Assembly: GCA_964527735.1 (NCBI GenBank) | Contig: CAZGPG010000003.1 | Location: 208,608-272,607, forward strand | Source of the DNA: JBEBVQ01 sp964527735 | GTDB lineage: Bacteria > Bacteroidota > Bacteroidia > Chitinophagales > Chitinophagaceae | Direction of reading: 5' to 3' | Length of the DNA: 64,000 nt | Shown here: piece after piece, positions 1 through 8,943 of the stretch | How positions within the stretch are numbered: position 1 is the first letter of the stretch | How the letters are laid out: every line of letters begins with the position of its first letter | The notes under the pieces: generated by a model | Database searches by the model: none | Told to the model about the DNA's origin: nothing | Seen by the model: only the letters and a program-made list of their open reading frames with translations | Made by a program: the position numbers and the translations under genes

Positions 1-61
1 CTATTTGCTTAACTCCTGAAATGATAGCGGGATGGTCGTCAATAATATAAACGCTGATCAT
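1..61 (-). CDS. Response regulator receiver domain, N-terminal part only (cut by window edge)
   Basis: Only the first 20 codons are inside the window. They read MISVYIIDDHPAIISGVKQI, the typical first beta strand and acidic pair (DD) of a NarL/FixJ-type receiver domain. The DD would help bind Mg2+ near the phospho-acceptor Asp, which lies outside the window. The start ATG is 39 bases after the stop of the sensor kinase gene on the same strand, so the two form a kinase-regulator operon like the pairs at 24.7-27.3 and 39.7-42.5 kb. A LuxR-type output domain is expected from the family but cannot be seen. Confidence 0.85.
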   Translation of the reverse strand, partial: MISVYIIDDHPAIISGVKQI

Positions 62-100
62 GTTTAAGAGGCCTTAAGTAGTAAAAATAATGGTTTTAGT

Positions 101-2107
101 TCATCTCTTTAACTCCAGCTCTATATGCACGCTCATTCCCGACCCGAATCCCGACTCTCCTGATTTTATGCTGCCATTCATTGCCTCCACACGTTTTTGG
201 ATATTTTTAAATCCGGTCCCTCCGTTCTTTTTTGACAGGTCCGGCGCCATACCTTTACCATTGTCCTCTACCGTAAGAAACAGCAGCCTGTCGTAGCAGC
301 TAAGCTGTACCAGGGCTTTTTCTGCCTGTGCATGCTTAATGATATTGTGCAGCAGTTCCTGTACGATCCTGTAAATGGTCAGGCCTGTCTCCGGGTCAAT
401 TTCGGAAAAATCACCGTAAGACAGGTATTGCACATTCAGCTTTCCGGTATGCTCTATCAAGTTGCAGAGCAACTCTACTGCCTTGTCCGGATGATGACGT
501 ACCAGTATTTCCGGCATCAGGTTGTGTGCGGTATTACGTACGTCAAGAATAACGGCTTCCAGCTGTTCCAGGTTCTCCCGGTAGATATCCGTGTACTCCG
601 CGGCAGGCCTGGTAATATCCAGGTTTAGCTTTATGGCGGTAAGGGAACTGATAATACCGTCATGCAATTCCATCGCGATGCGGCTGCGCTCTTTTTGCTC
701 ACTCTCTATGGCCGCTTCCAGTTCCCTGATCGCGACTCCCTGCTGTATCTGCCTGTGTCTGTTCCGGGCGTTTCTGCTCAGCAGCAGCAGCAGGATCAAT
801 AATAAAACTGATACTGCGATACCGCTGGTGAGCAATATGCGTGATATTTTGAGCCTGCTTTCCTTCCGGTTCAGTTCAAGCTGCTGTTGGGTTAATGCCT
901 TGTCTTTTTCGGCGATGCGGTACCGGGTTTCTATTTTGTTGATAGCGTTATGGCGTTCTACATCATTCAGACTGTCGGACAGTTGGGAGTATCTCAACTG
1001 GTACAGGTAAGCCTGCCCGGAATCCCCCGACACATACAGCACCTTTGCGATGTGTTTGTATAGGCTCACCTGAGATTCGGCAAATCCAATCTTTTTATCG
1101 CTGTTTTCCAGAGCTTTTAAGGCATATGTTTTCGCCTTCAGAAATTGTTTCTTTTTATAATACCCTAAACTGAGCGCCCAGTAGGCGCCACACAGATAAT
1201 CATACTCGCTGGTATCGCAAACCTGCAATGCCTCCTGTGCGTACCGGATTGCCAGATCCGGCTTGTTACGGCTGATGTAGTAATTTGCCAGTACGCAGTT
1301 GCCCATTGTCTGCAGTTTACTGTTAGCGTTTTTTTTCCCGGTCTCGATCGCCTTATGTGCGTAACGGAACAACGCTGTAGTGTCAAAGACATTGTTGTAT
1401 ACCTTAATGTACAGGATGAGGATATTGGGGGAATATTTATTTTTTCTTTCCTCGGAGCCAAGATGATCCACCAGCAGCTCCATTTTTTTTATATAAGGTA
1501 GCGCATTGCTTACAGCATCTGTTTTGATCCACAGATTGGCGATCTGCATATTCACCAGATACAGGAACAGCGGATCTTTGTCTTTCAGCGCTTTCTGCTC
1601 TGCATTATGTAAATAATAAAGGCTTGAATCGTACTGTTGTTCATCGCTCATCGCCCTTGCCTTATAGTAATACCACAATCTCAGCACTTTATCTTTGTTA
1701 TAGAAGGCGGCGTTTCTGAGATACCAGTCCGCCGTTTCTATCGCCTGGAAATATAATTGCTTACGGTTTGTTATCCGGTAGAAGCTGCTCTTTAATATCC
1801 AGGCAATGGCCACCCCGTCAGGATATCCGCCCAGCATGCTGAGCTCCGCGACAGTCTCAAGTATCTTTAAAGCCGTGTCCGGCTGGTGGGCGAAGTGGTC
1901 TGTGACCAGGTTTATCCGTTTATGTATTTCCGCCGTATCTTTTTGCAGCAACCGTTTTGTTCTTTCCGGTAAATCACTTAAAACGACGGATGATTGACTG
2001 TTGGCTGCCAGTGGTGTAATCAGCAAAGCACATACCAGGCATCCGGTAGTAATGAGAGCGGTTACAGTGCACACATACCGGTACATACCTGTTATTTTAT
2101 TGCGCAT
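101..2107 (-). CDS. TPR-containing sensor histidine kinase (HisKA_3 type)
   Basis: Membrane sensor kinase of 668 residues from an ATG at 2107; a GTG three codons upstream is also possible. In order: signal or anchor segment (about 10-38), a long helical region with TPR-like repeats (about 60-400, presumably periplasmic), one transmembrane segment (about 415-440), a short coiled coil, the HisKA_3 phospho-acceptor motif MELHDG near residue 478, and an HATPase_c domain with N box (ELLHNIIKHA), G1 (DNGKGM) and G2 (GGTGF). This is the NarX/DesK-like kinase class that phosphorylates NarL-type regulators, and the partner starts 39 bases downstream. The gene is divergent from the SBBP surface protein at 2344, the arrangement seen at three other places in the window. 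The signal sensed is unknown. Confidence 0.9.
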   Translation of the reverse strand: MRNKITGMYRYVCTVTALITTGCLVCALLITPLAANSQSSVVLSDLPERTKRLLQKDTAEIHKRINLVTDHFAHQPDTALKILETVAELSMLGGYPDGVAIAWILKSSFYRITNRKQLYFQAIETADWYLRNAAFYNKDKVLRLWYYYKARAMSDEQQYDSSLYYLHNAEQKALKDKDPLFLYLVNMQIANLWIKTDAVSNALPYIKKMELLVDHLGSEERKNKYSPNILILYIKVYNNVFDTTALFRYAHKAIETGKKNANSKLQTMGNCVLANYYISRNKPDLAIRYAQEALQVCDTSEYDYLCGAYWALSLGYYKKKQFLKAKTYALKALENSDKKIGFAESQVSLYKHIAKVLYVSGDSGQAYLYQLRYSQLSDSLNDVERHNAINKIETRYRIAEKDKALTQQQLELNRKESRLKISRILLTSGIAVSVLLLILLLLLSRNARNRHRQIQQGVAIRELEAAIESEQKERSRIAMELHDGIISSLTAIKLNLDITRPAAEYTDIYRENLEQLEAVILDVRNTAHNLMPEILVRHHPDKAVELLCNLIEHTGKLNVQYLSYGDFSEIDPETGLTIYRIVQELLHNIIKHAQAEKALVQLSCYDRLLFLTVEDNGKGMAPDLSKKNGGTGFKNIQKRVEAMNGSIKSGESGFGSGMSVHIELELKR

Positions 2108-2343
2108 GCTATACACAAAATACTTATGTTGGGTCGCTGTTGACAGCTATAGGTAAATGCAGCAATATAAGCAAAAAACCATAGCAATAATCATCCGGGA
2201 AAGACCGGCAGGTGCATAGAACCAACTGTCATGGAAATGCTTTTGGTGTGAAAATCGCGTAATACTACGTGGAAATCCTGGGGTGCTAAAAATTTACTTT
2301 GCAAGTAGGAAACGTTTTGTTCATTCACTTAAAAGCAGTTCTT

Positions 2344-4470
2344 ATGAGAAAAGCGATACAATACTATACAAGCTCGCTGACAGGTATGTTCCGCGGCCTC
2401 TTAGCAGCAGGTAAGCCATTCCGTCTGAAAAGAGTTTTCGCAGGTTGTTGCCTGATGGCAGGCAGTGTAATGGCCACTGCACAGGATTTGGAATGGGTGA
2501 AAGGTATAGGGGGCGCCGGTACGGATTATAGCAACGCCGTAGCCATAGATGGCGCCGGCAATATCTATGTGACAGGGTATTTCAGCCAGACAGCAGATTT
2601 TAATCCCGGAGGCAGCGGCGGTACGCTTACCGTGGCAGGCTCCACAGACATTTTTTTAGCAAAGTATGCTCCTAATGGTGATTACCTGTGGGCTAAAAGT
2701 ATGGGCGGCAGCAATTCCGATGCCGCTTATGGCGTCGCCGTGGATAATGCCGGGAATGTGTACATCACGGGAAATTTCACCTCTGATACAATATATTTTA
2801 ACCAAGGGGGCAGTGGAGGCATGCTTATTTCCAACGGGAGTTTTGACGCGTTTATCGCTAAGTATGACGCTGCCGGTAATTACCTGTGGGCCGGAAACAT
2901 GGGAGGTACCAACCTGGATTATGCCGGTAAAGTAGCTGTGGATGGTTCGGGTAATGCCTATGTCTCGGGGTATTATTATCAAACGGCTGATTTTGATTTT
3001 CTGAATGGTGGCGGTACACTCAACGCCGTTGCAGGAGGGATAGACATATTTTTAGCCAAGTACGATCCGAATGGCGGCTATCTCTGGGCCAGGAGTATGG
3101 GAGGCGGAGGTACTGATCAGGGTAGGGCAGTAGCTGTAGATAGCGCCGGAAATGTATATGTAACGGGCAGTTTTAACTCAGACACCGCATATTTTGATCC
3201 GGTTGCAGCTACAGCCATGCTTATTCTGGACAGGAGAGATGATATATTTGTAGCCAAATATGATTCCAACGGCAATTATCTGTGGGCTAAGAGCATGGGG
3301 GGCAGTGATTTTGATTATGGTTATAGCGTAAACGTTGACGTTACAGGCAATGTGTATGTAACGGGGTATTTTAACTCGGTAACGGCAGAATTTAATCCGG
3401 GAGGTACCGGCGGAACACTGAGCCGGGCCGGGGGGTATGATGTGGTCGTAGCCAAATATGATGCCAGTGGCGGGTACCTCTGGGCTAAAAATTTCGGAGG
3501 TACCGGAGGGGATTTCGGAGAATCCGCGGGTATAGACGCCACGGGTAATATATATGTGACAGGACGGTTCAGTTCGGTAACAGCAGATTTTAATCCCGGA
3601 GGTAGCGGCGGCACGATTGCACGGGCAGGAGGGACGGATATGTTTTTAGCCAAGTATGATCCGAATGGGAATTATCTCTGGGTTAAAGGCATGGGAGGCA
3701 GTGGTACCGATATCGGTTATGGGGTAGCGATCGGAGGTAACGGCAATGTGTATATGACCGGCACGTTTAACTCTGACACAGCGCATTTTGGCCCCGGGAA
3801 CATTGGCGATACACTTTTTTCTGAAGGAGAATTTGATGCCTTTTTACTGAAGCTGTCCTGTAATGATAGTTCCTTATCTTATCTTACGGTGACAGAATGT
3901 GGCGGTAGTTATACCTTAAACGGAGTGCACTATACCGCCAGCGGCATTTATACGCAGCACTTTCCTAATGCGGCGGGATGCGATAGTGCCGTAACCCTTG
4001 ATTTAGCACTTGTTCAGTTTGAACCTGTCATGACTATAGATTCATTTGTGCTGGGTGTGGCCGCAACGTACAGCAATTACCAATGGATCAGAAACGACAC
4101 GGATATACTCGGCGCTACCAACGCTACCTATACCGTAACTCAGAATGGGGATTACCAGGTAAGGGTTACGGATGAGCACGGTTGTGAAGGTACTTCTGTG
4201 CCCTATTCAGTCAATAATGTTGGCATTGGATATACGAATGAAATTGACCCATATATCAGTGTCTACCCTAACCCGGTCAATGATGTCATTTACATTAATA
4301 GCATGGCGCCCGTAAGTATCATACTTACAAGCATTGAGGGCCGCAGTATCTTTCAGGTGTCTGATGCAAAAATGATAGATGTCGGTCATCTGAGTAAAGG
4401 CATTTACCTGTTACAGATTACTGATAAAGAGGGGCGACTGATCAAGACGGAAAAAGTGGTGAAGGAGTGA
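2344..4470 (+). CDS. SBBP beta-propeller repeat surface protein with T9SS type A sorting domain
   Basis: 708-residue exported protein from the ATG at 2344; an in-frame TTG 45 bases upstream is less likely because the signal-like segment (GCCLMAGSVMATAQ) is already unusually far from the N terminus. After the signal come seven repeats of about 70 residues with the core GNxYVTGxF...DxFLAKYDxNGxYLWAKSMGG, the SBBP family, enough for one seven-bladed propeller. Next is a single CGGSYTLNG...GCDSAVTLDL module, then an Ig-like stretch, and a C-terminal T9SS type A domain (VYPNPVNDVIYIN ... GIYLLQITD) that directs export and surface attachment. The gene is divergent from the sensor kinase at 101-2107, which may control it. 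A paralogue lies at 46463. The ligand is unknown. Confidence 0.88.
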   Translation: MRKAIQYYTSSLTGMFRGLLAAGKPFRLKRVFAGCCLMAGSVMATAQDLEWVKGIGGAGTDYSNAVAIDGAGNIYVTGYFSQTADFNPGGSGGTLTVAGSTDIFLAKYAPNGDYLWAKSMGGSNSDAAYGVAVDNAGNVYITGNFTSDTIYFNQGGSGGMLISNGSFDAFIAKYDAAGNYLWAGNMGGTNLDYAGKVAVDGSGNAYVSGYYYQTADFDFLNGGGTLNAVAGGIDIFLAKYDPNGGYLWARSMGGGGTDQGRAVAVDSAGNVYVTGSFNSDTAYFDPVAATAMLILDRRDDIFVAKYDSNGNYLWAKSMGGSDFDYGYSVNVDVTGNVYVTGYFNSVTAEFNPGGTGGTLSRAGGYDVVVAKYDASGGYLWAKNFGGTGGDFGESAGIDATGNIYVTGRFSSVTADFNPGGSGGTIARAGGTDMFLAKYDPNGNYLWVKGMGGSGTDIGYGVAIGGNGNVYMTGTFNSDTAHFGPGNIGDTLFSEGEFDAFLLKLSCNDSSLSYLTVTECGGSYTLNGVHYTASGIYTQHFPNAAGCDSAVTLDLALVQFEPVMTIDSFVLGVAATYSNYQWIRNDTDILGATNATYTVTQNGDYQVRVTDEHGCEGTSVPYSVNNVGIGYTNEIDPYISVYPNPVNDVIYINSMAPVSIILTSIEGRSIFQVSDAKMIDVGHLSKGIYLLQITDKEGRLIKTEKVVKE

Positions 4471-4510
4471 TCCTTCATTATTTACCGGTAACCCGGGAAT
4501 GCATAAACGG

Positions 4511-4553
4511 AGTGGAGTAAGCTCACAACCATTTAGAGGGAGCTTACTCCACT
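4511..4553. terminator. Bidirectional terminator hairpin
   Basis: Perfect 14-bp inverted repeat (arms 4511-4524 and 4540-4553, arm AGTGGAGTAAGCTC) with a 15-base loop. It lies between the convergent ends of the SBBP gene and polA, so it can serve both. There is no long T run, as is common in Bacteroidota. Confidence 0.75.
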
Positions 4554-4575
4554 TAGACTATCGCTGTCACGAAGC

Positions 4576-7404
4576 TCAATGCGCCTCAAGCCAGTTGCCC
4601 CCTGTGCCGGCTTCTGCCCGTACGGGTACGCCATGCGGCAGGGTCATGGCCGCTTCCATTGCTGCGACGATGACCGGGCGAACGATTTCCAATTCATCTT
4701 CCGGCACATCGAATACCAGCTCATCATGCACCTGCAGTACCATGCGTGTCTTTACCTGTTTTTCCTGCAGGGCGCTATATACCTGTATCATCGCCTTCTT
4801 GATCATGTCTGCCGCCGTACCCTGCACAGGCATGTTGATCGCGTTGCGTTCGGCATAGCCGCGTACCGTCTGGTTGGATGAATTGATATCGCGCAGCCAG
4901 CGTTTGCGGCCGAGCAGGGTTTGTACATATCCGTGCTGCCTGGCAAACGCGATCTGGTCGTCCATGTATTTTTTGATGGAGGGGTACTGGGTAAAGTAAT
5001 TGTCAATGATCGTTTTGGCTTCCGTACGGCTGATGCCCAGAGACCCTGCCAGCCCGAAGGCCGACTGGCCGTAGATGATCCCGAAGTTGACGGCCTTGGC
5101 ATTGCGGCGCATAATGCCGGTCACTTCTGCTTCTGCCACACCATATACTTTTGCCGCAGTGGCGGTATGGATGTCCTTGTTTTCGAGAAATGCCTGTATC
5201 ATCCCTTCATCCCCGCTTAATGCAGCTACAATGCGCAGCTCGATCTGTGAGTAATCCGCAGAAAGGAGCGTCCAGCCCCCGGCCCTGGGGATAAAAGCTT
5301 TCCGGATCTCACGCCCGCGGTCGGTACGGATCGGGATATTCTGCAGGTTGGGATTGTTGCTGCTGAGGCGCCCCGTAACGGCTACCGTTTGGTTGAAGCT
5401 GGTATGCACTCGTCCGGTGCGTGGATTGATCATTTGCGGCAGGGCGTCCACATAAGTACTTTTCAGCTTGGACAGCTCGCGGTACACGAGGATGTCGTCA
5501 ACGATCTGGTGTTTGCTGCGCAATTTCTGCAGCACATCTTCGCCGGTTGCGTACTGGCCGGTTTTTGTTTTTTTGGCCGAGCCGTCCAGCTTCATGAGGT
5601 CAAAGAGCACTTCTCCCAATTGTTTGGGGGAGCCGAGGTTGAACCGGACGTTCGCCTGCCGGTAAACGGATTCTTCGGCCTGGTAGATATCCCGCTCCAG
5701 CTCTTTGGAATACTCCCGGAGAAAATCCACATCAATACCCACGCCTTCGTATTCCATGTCCACGAGCACAGGCACGAGCGGATTTTCCACCGTGTCAAAG
5801 ACTACCCGGACGGATTCCTGATCGAGCAGCGGGTCGAAGGCGGCTTTGAGGCGGAGGGTTACATCGGCATCCTCTGCGGCATATTCTTTCACCTGCTCTA
5901 CCGGTACATCCCGCATGGACAGTTGGTTTTTTCCTTTCTTGCCGATCAGCGATTCGATGTCTACCGGCTCGTATTGCAGGTATTTGACGCTCAGCGCGTC
6001 CATATTTCTTTTGCCGTCCGGCTCTATTACGTAATGGGCCAGCATGGTATCATACAGGCTTCCTTTCAGTGCGAAGCCGTACCATTTCAGCATCAGCATA
6101 TCATACTTGATATTCTGCCCCACCCATAAAATATCGGTGCGGTCAAATACAGGTTGAAACTGTTCCAGGATTTTTATCACCTCCTTCCGTTCTGCCGGTA
6201 CAGGTATATAATAACCAGTTGCGGGTTCCCAGCTAAAGCTGAGACCCACCAGCTCTGCAAGATTTGCATCTGTACCGGTGGTTTCCGTATCGAAGGCAGC
6301 TTCGGGCTGCAGCATTAATTTCTCTACCAGCGCGGTAATGCCGGCCGTATCTGATACCAGCTCGTATTGATGGCCGGTATTGTGTATGGTAGCGATATTT
6401 TCAGCAGGCGCTTCCGTTTGTGCCGCAGCGATTTCCTGTGGCTGTACGATGTCTGTTTTCCGTGCGGGCGGGGCGGCTACCGGGTTGCCGAACAGGTCTG
6501 TGCCGACCGGCTTGTCGAATACATTGAAATCATCGCCCAGCAATCTTTTACCCAATGCCCGGAATTCGAGGTCTGCAAACACTTCAGTAAGCTGTTCGCG
6601 GTTCCATTCCTTGACCCGGAAGTCTTCTGCATGAAAGGGGACCGGCACGTTGGTAATGATCCTGGCCAGCTTTTTGGAAAGGATGGCGGATTCTTTACCG
6701 CTGCGCACCTTTTCGCCCAGGGCTCCCTTGATCGAATCGGCGTTGGCGAGCACGTTTTCCAGGGTGTCATATTCTGCGAGCAGCTTTGCGGCCGTTTTTT
6801 CTCCGATGCCGGGGATACCGGGGATGTTATCAACCGCGTCGCCCATCAGGCCGAGGATGTCCACCACCTGGTCTACACGTTTGATATTCCATTTGGCGCA
6901 CACTTCAGCGGGGCCGAGTATCTCCACTTTACCGCCCTGGTAGGCGGGTTTGTAGATAAGCACATTGTCGCGCACGAGCTGGCCGTAATCTTTATCGGGC
7001 GTGACCATATATACGGTGTATCCGAGGTCGGCGGCTTCCCAGGCGAGCGAGCCGACGATGTCGTCGGCTTCATATCCGTCCAGCTCCAGGCAGGGCAGGT
7101 TGAATCCGCTGACGATGCGTTTGATGTCCGGTACGGCAGACAAGATATCTTCGGGCGTTTCCTGGCGGTTGGCTTTATAATCGCTAAAGTCGGTATGCCG
7201 TTCGGTAGGGGCGTGGGTATCAAAAACGACTGCAAGATGCGAAGGTTTTTCCTTCTGGATCAGCTCGGAAAGGGTGGTGGTGAATCCAAACTGGGCATTG
7301 GTATTCCTGCCGGTACTGGTGATGCGCGGGCTGCGGATCAGGGCATAATAGGCACGGTAAATGAGCGCCATGGCATCGAGCAGGAAAAGCTTTTTTTCAT
7401 TCAT
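4576..7404 (-). CDS. polA: DNA polymerase I
   Basis: 942-residue polymerase for Okazaki fragment processing and repair synthesis. All three domains appear intact. The 5' nuclease domain (about 1-290) has LLDAMALIYRAYYAL, LDGYEADD and the helix-hairpin-helix region NIPGIPGIGEKTA. The 3'-5' exonuclease domain (about 330-520) keeps the metal ligands in FDTETTG (about 368), the GQNIKYD motif and AAEDADV (about 513), so proofreading should be active, unlike in Taq-type enzymes. The polymerase domain (about 560-942) has motif A SADYSQIELR (about 713), motif B RRNAKAVNFGIIYG and motif C QVHDELVFD (about 893). It starts at ATG 7404 and is convergent with the SBBP gene, with a shared terminator between them. 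Confidence 0.98.
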   Translation of the reverse strand: MNEKKLFLLDAMALIYRAYYALIRSPRITSTGRNTNAQFGFTTTLSELIQKEKPSHLAVVFDTHAPTERHTDFSDYKANRQETPEDILSAVPDIKRIVSGFNLPCLELDGYEADDIVGSLAWEAADLGYTVYMVTPDKDYGQLVRDNVLIYKPAYQGGKVEILGPAEVCAKWNIKRVDQVVDILGLMGDAVDNIPGIPGIGEKTAAKLLAEYDTLENVLANADSIKGALGEKVRSGKESAILSKKLARIITNVPVPFHAEDFRVKEWNREQLTEVFADLEFRALGKRLLGDDFNVFDKPVGTDLFGNPVAAPPARKTDIVQPQEIAAAQTEAPAENIATIHNTGHQYELVSDTAGITALVEKLMLQPEAAFDTETTGTDANLAELVGLSFSWEPATGYYIPVPAERKEVIKILEQFQPVFDRTDILWVGQNIKYDMLMLKWYGFALKGSLYDTMLAHYVIEPDGKRNMDALSVKYLQYEPVDIESLIGKKGKNQLSMRDVPVEQVKEYAAEDADVTLRLKAAFDPLLDQESVRVVFDTVENPLVPVLVDMEYEGVGIDVDFLREYSKELERDIYQAEESVYRQANVRFNLGSPKQLGEVLFDLMKLDGSAKKTKTGQYATGEDVLQKLRSKHQIVDDILVYRELSKLKSTYVDALPQMINPRTGRVHTSFNQTVAVTGRLSSNNPNLQNIPIRTDRGREIRKAFIPRAGGWTLLSADYSQIELRIVAALSGDEGMIQAFLENKDIHTATAAKVYGVAEAEVTGIMRRNAKAVNFGIIYGQSAFGLAGSLGISRTEAKTIIDNYFTQYPSIKKYMDDQIAFARQHGYVQTLLGRKRWLRDINSSNQTVRGYAERNAINMPVQGTAADMIKKAMIQVYSALQEKQVKTRMVLQVHDELVFDVPEDELEIVRPVIVAAMEAAMTLPHGVPVRAEAGTGGNWLEAH

Positions 7405-7447
7405 GCAGCTAAGGTAAGCAGGAATGGGGAATGACGTATTTTCATTG

Positions 7448-7534
7448 TCAGCATCACAGATTTATCCGGATTACGTGGATTCCACAGATTAAATCCATGT
7501 CATCCACGTAATCCGGATAAATCCGTGATACTGA
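7448..7534. repeat. Long near-perfect inverted repeat (word ATCCGGATTACGTGGAT)
   Basis: Arms of 33 bases (7448-7480 and 7502-7534) match at 31 positions around a 21-base loop; the two mismatches are G-T compatible. It lies in the divergent gap between the polA start (7404) and the hydrolase gene at 7571, so it is not placed as a terminator. It could be a REP-like dispersed palindrome or a double-stranded leader in either transcript. Confidence 0.8.
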
Positions 7535-7570
7535 CTATTTCAATTTCAATGCTGTGCGGGATAATGAACG

Positions 7571-8296
7571 ATGATTCGCCCCGACTTCTTAATTTTGCCA
7601 CGAGTGATACAAACGAAAAAAAGGATTTCCCCTCGTTGGCTGCTCCCCGTTGTGTTAGTGATGGTGGCGACTTTTATTATAGCCTGGTCTTTATATAAAG
7701 ATCACAATACCTCTGTCACAGCCAGTGTCCCGGTGCCAGACCCGGCGGCCGCTGCGTGGAACCTGCATAAACGGGATTCCTGCCTGCGTCTGCTGCGGAC
7801 GGGCGACCTGCTGCTGCGTACCGGCAATGATATGACCAGCCGGATCTTCCGGGAGCTGAACCAGTTCAACAAAACCTATTCGCACGGCGGGCTGGTGGTT
7901 ATAGAAGACGGATATCCGTTTGTATACCATAGCATTGGCGGCGAAGATAATCCTGATGAACGCCTGCGCCGTGATTCAGCGGTATTTTTTATGTCGCCTG
8001 CCAATAACCTCGGTTTTGCTATTGCCCGGTATCGTTTTACAGATAGCGCTGCCGGAAACCTGGTGGCGGCGATCCGTACTTATTACCTCCGCAGACCCTT
8101 GTTTGATATGGATTTTAACCTGGAAACAGATGATAAGCTTTATTGCTCGGAGTTTGTATATAAAGCGGTTACCGCAGCTACGGGAGATCCCCGGTTTATC
8201 CCCCTGACTTCTGTACTGGGGTACAAGTTTGTAGGCATTGATAATTTATTTATTAACTCCAACGCCTTTTTCGTTTGCGAACTAAAGTATAAATAA
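7571..8296 (+). CDS. YiiX/YebB-like NlpC/P60-family cysteine hydrolase, membrane anchored
   Basis: 241-residue protein with an N-terminal transmembrane segment (about 23-43) and then a circularly permuted NlpC/P60 (papain-like) fold of the YiiX/YebB type. The fold shows LLRTGDLLLRTG at the start of the domain, the conserved His in YSHGGLVV and the candidate catalytic Cys in KLYCSEFVYKA. The family is expected to cleave amide or ester bonds in cell-envelope substrates, but the substrate here is not known. The start is uncertain: ATG 7571 gives the longest frame, while a GTG at 7604 directly before the basic run QTKKR would also keep the membrane anchor. A -7-like TAATTTTG at 7590-7597 would favour the later start, although no -33 box was found for it. 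Confidence 0.82.
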   Translation: MIRPDFLILPRVIQTKKRISPRWLLPVVLVMVATFIIAWSLYKDHNTSVTASVPVPDPAAAAWNLHKRDSCLRLLRTGDLLLRTGNDMTSRIFRELNQFNKTYSHGGLVVIEDGYPFVYHSIGGEDNPDERLRRDSAVFFMSPANNLGFAIARYRFTDSAAGNLVAAIRTYYLRRPLFDMDFNLETDDKLYCSEFVYKAVTAATGDPRFIPLTSVLGYKFVGIDNLFINSNAFFVCELKYK

Positions 8297-8304
8297 TACC
8301 TTTG
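8274..8304 (+). promoter_or_regulatory. Bacteroidota-type promoter for the lipoprotein gene
   Basis: TTTG at 8274-8277, 19 bases, then TACCTTTG at 8297-8304. This is an exact match to the -33/-7 consensus of the Bacteroidota primary sigma factor. It overlaps the last codons of the hydrolase gene and should start transcription near 8311, about 17 bases before the ATG at 8328. Confidence 0.7.
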
Positions 8305-8327
8305 CTAACTTATCGTAAAAATGCCTT

Positions 8328-8798
8328 ATGAAAAAAATGTTTTTTTATGCTACTGCCGTTATGGCGCTGGCAATAAGCCTGGTTGGTTGTAACAGCAATA
8401 CCCCGGAGGCTTCTGCAGAGAAATTCCTGAATGGTTTCCTGCACATGGACTTTGAAGCAGCCAAGTCGGTGTCTACTGAGGAGACAAAGAAATTTGTCGG
8501 TATGATGCAGCAGCTTTCTCCTGCCATGGTGAGCGATTCGGTGAAAAACGAAGCGAAAAAGATCAAAGTAAAGATCGTAGACTCCGAGGTAAAGGGTGAT
8601 AAAGCGGTTGTTACCTTTACCACATCTGAGAGCAACGCACAGCAGAAGCTCCACCTGGTTAAGGAAAATGGTAACTGGCTGGTGGAATCCACCAAGAATG
8701 ACCAGTTTGATATGGAAAGCGAGCCGATCACAGAACCCGATCTGCCGGCTACCATAGACACACCGGCCATGCCAGCAGACATACCTGCTGAGAGTTAA
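8328..8798 (+). CDS. Small lipoprotein, DUF4878-like
   Basis: 156-residue secreted lipoprotein. A signal peptide ends in the lipobox LVGC, with the acylated Cys at about residue 21. The mature part (SAEKFLNGFLHMDFEAAKSV..., then KIKVKIVDSEVKGDKAVVTF and LHLVKENGNWLVE) has the NTF2-like pattern of DUF4878. The last 25 residues are Pro- and Asp-rich and probably disordered. The function is unknown. It has its own promoter inside the end of the preceding gene and a clear terminator after it (8898-8930), so it is probably transcribed alone. Confidence 0.85.
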   Translation: MKKMFFYATAVMALAISLVGCNSNTPEASAEKFLNGFLHMDFEAAKSVSTEETKKFVGMMQQLSPAMVSDSVKNEAKKIKVKIVDSEVKGDKAVVTFTTSESNAQQKLHLVKENGNWLVESTKNDQFDMESEPITEPDLPATIDTPAMPADIPAES

Positions 8799-8897
8799 AG
8801 CCTTGTTTTAAGTCCGGTAATCCTTTTCCGGAGATCGTAAGTTGTTAGCAGCAGGTACACTTGATACTAACGACTTGCTATCTGCTACTGATTATAT

Positions 8898-8930
8898 AAA
8901 AAAGCCGGCGTTTATTGCCGGCCTTTTTTA
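8898..8930 (+). terminator. Intrinsic terminator
   Basis: GCCGGC stem (8904-8909 with 8917-8922), a 7-base loop, an A-rich run before and a run of six T after. This is a classical rho-independent terminator 100 bases after the lipoprotein gene. Confidence 0.85.
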
Positions 8931-8943
8931 TCTTTAGCCCTGC

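Noticed and set aside
6367..7434. 355-codon open frame opposite polA
   Set aside because: It lies antisense to conserved motifs of DNA polymerase I, has no recognisable domain and is explained by codon bias of the real gene. The same holds for the 246-codon frame at 5389-6129.
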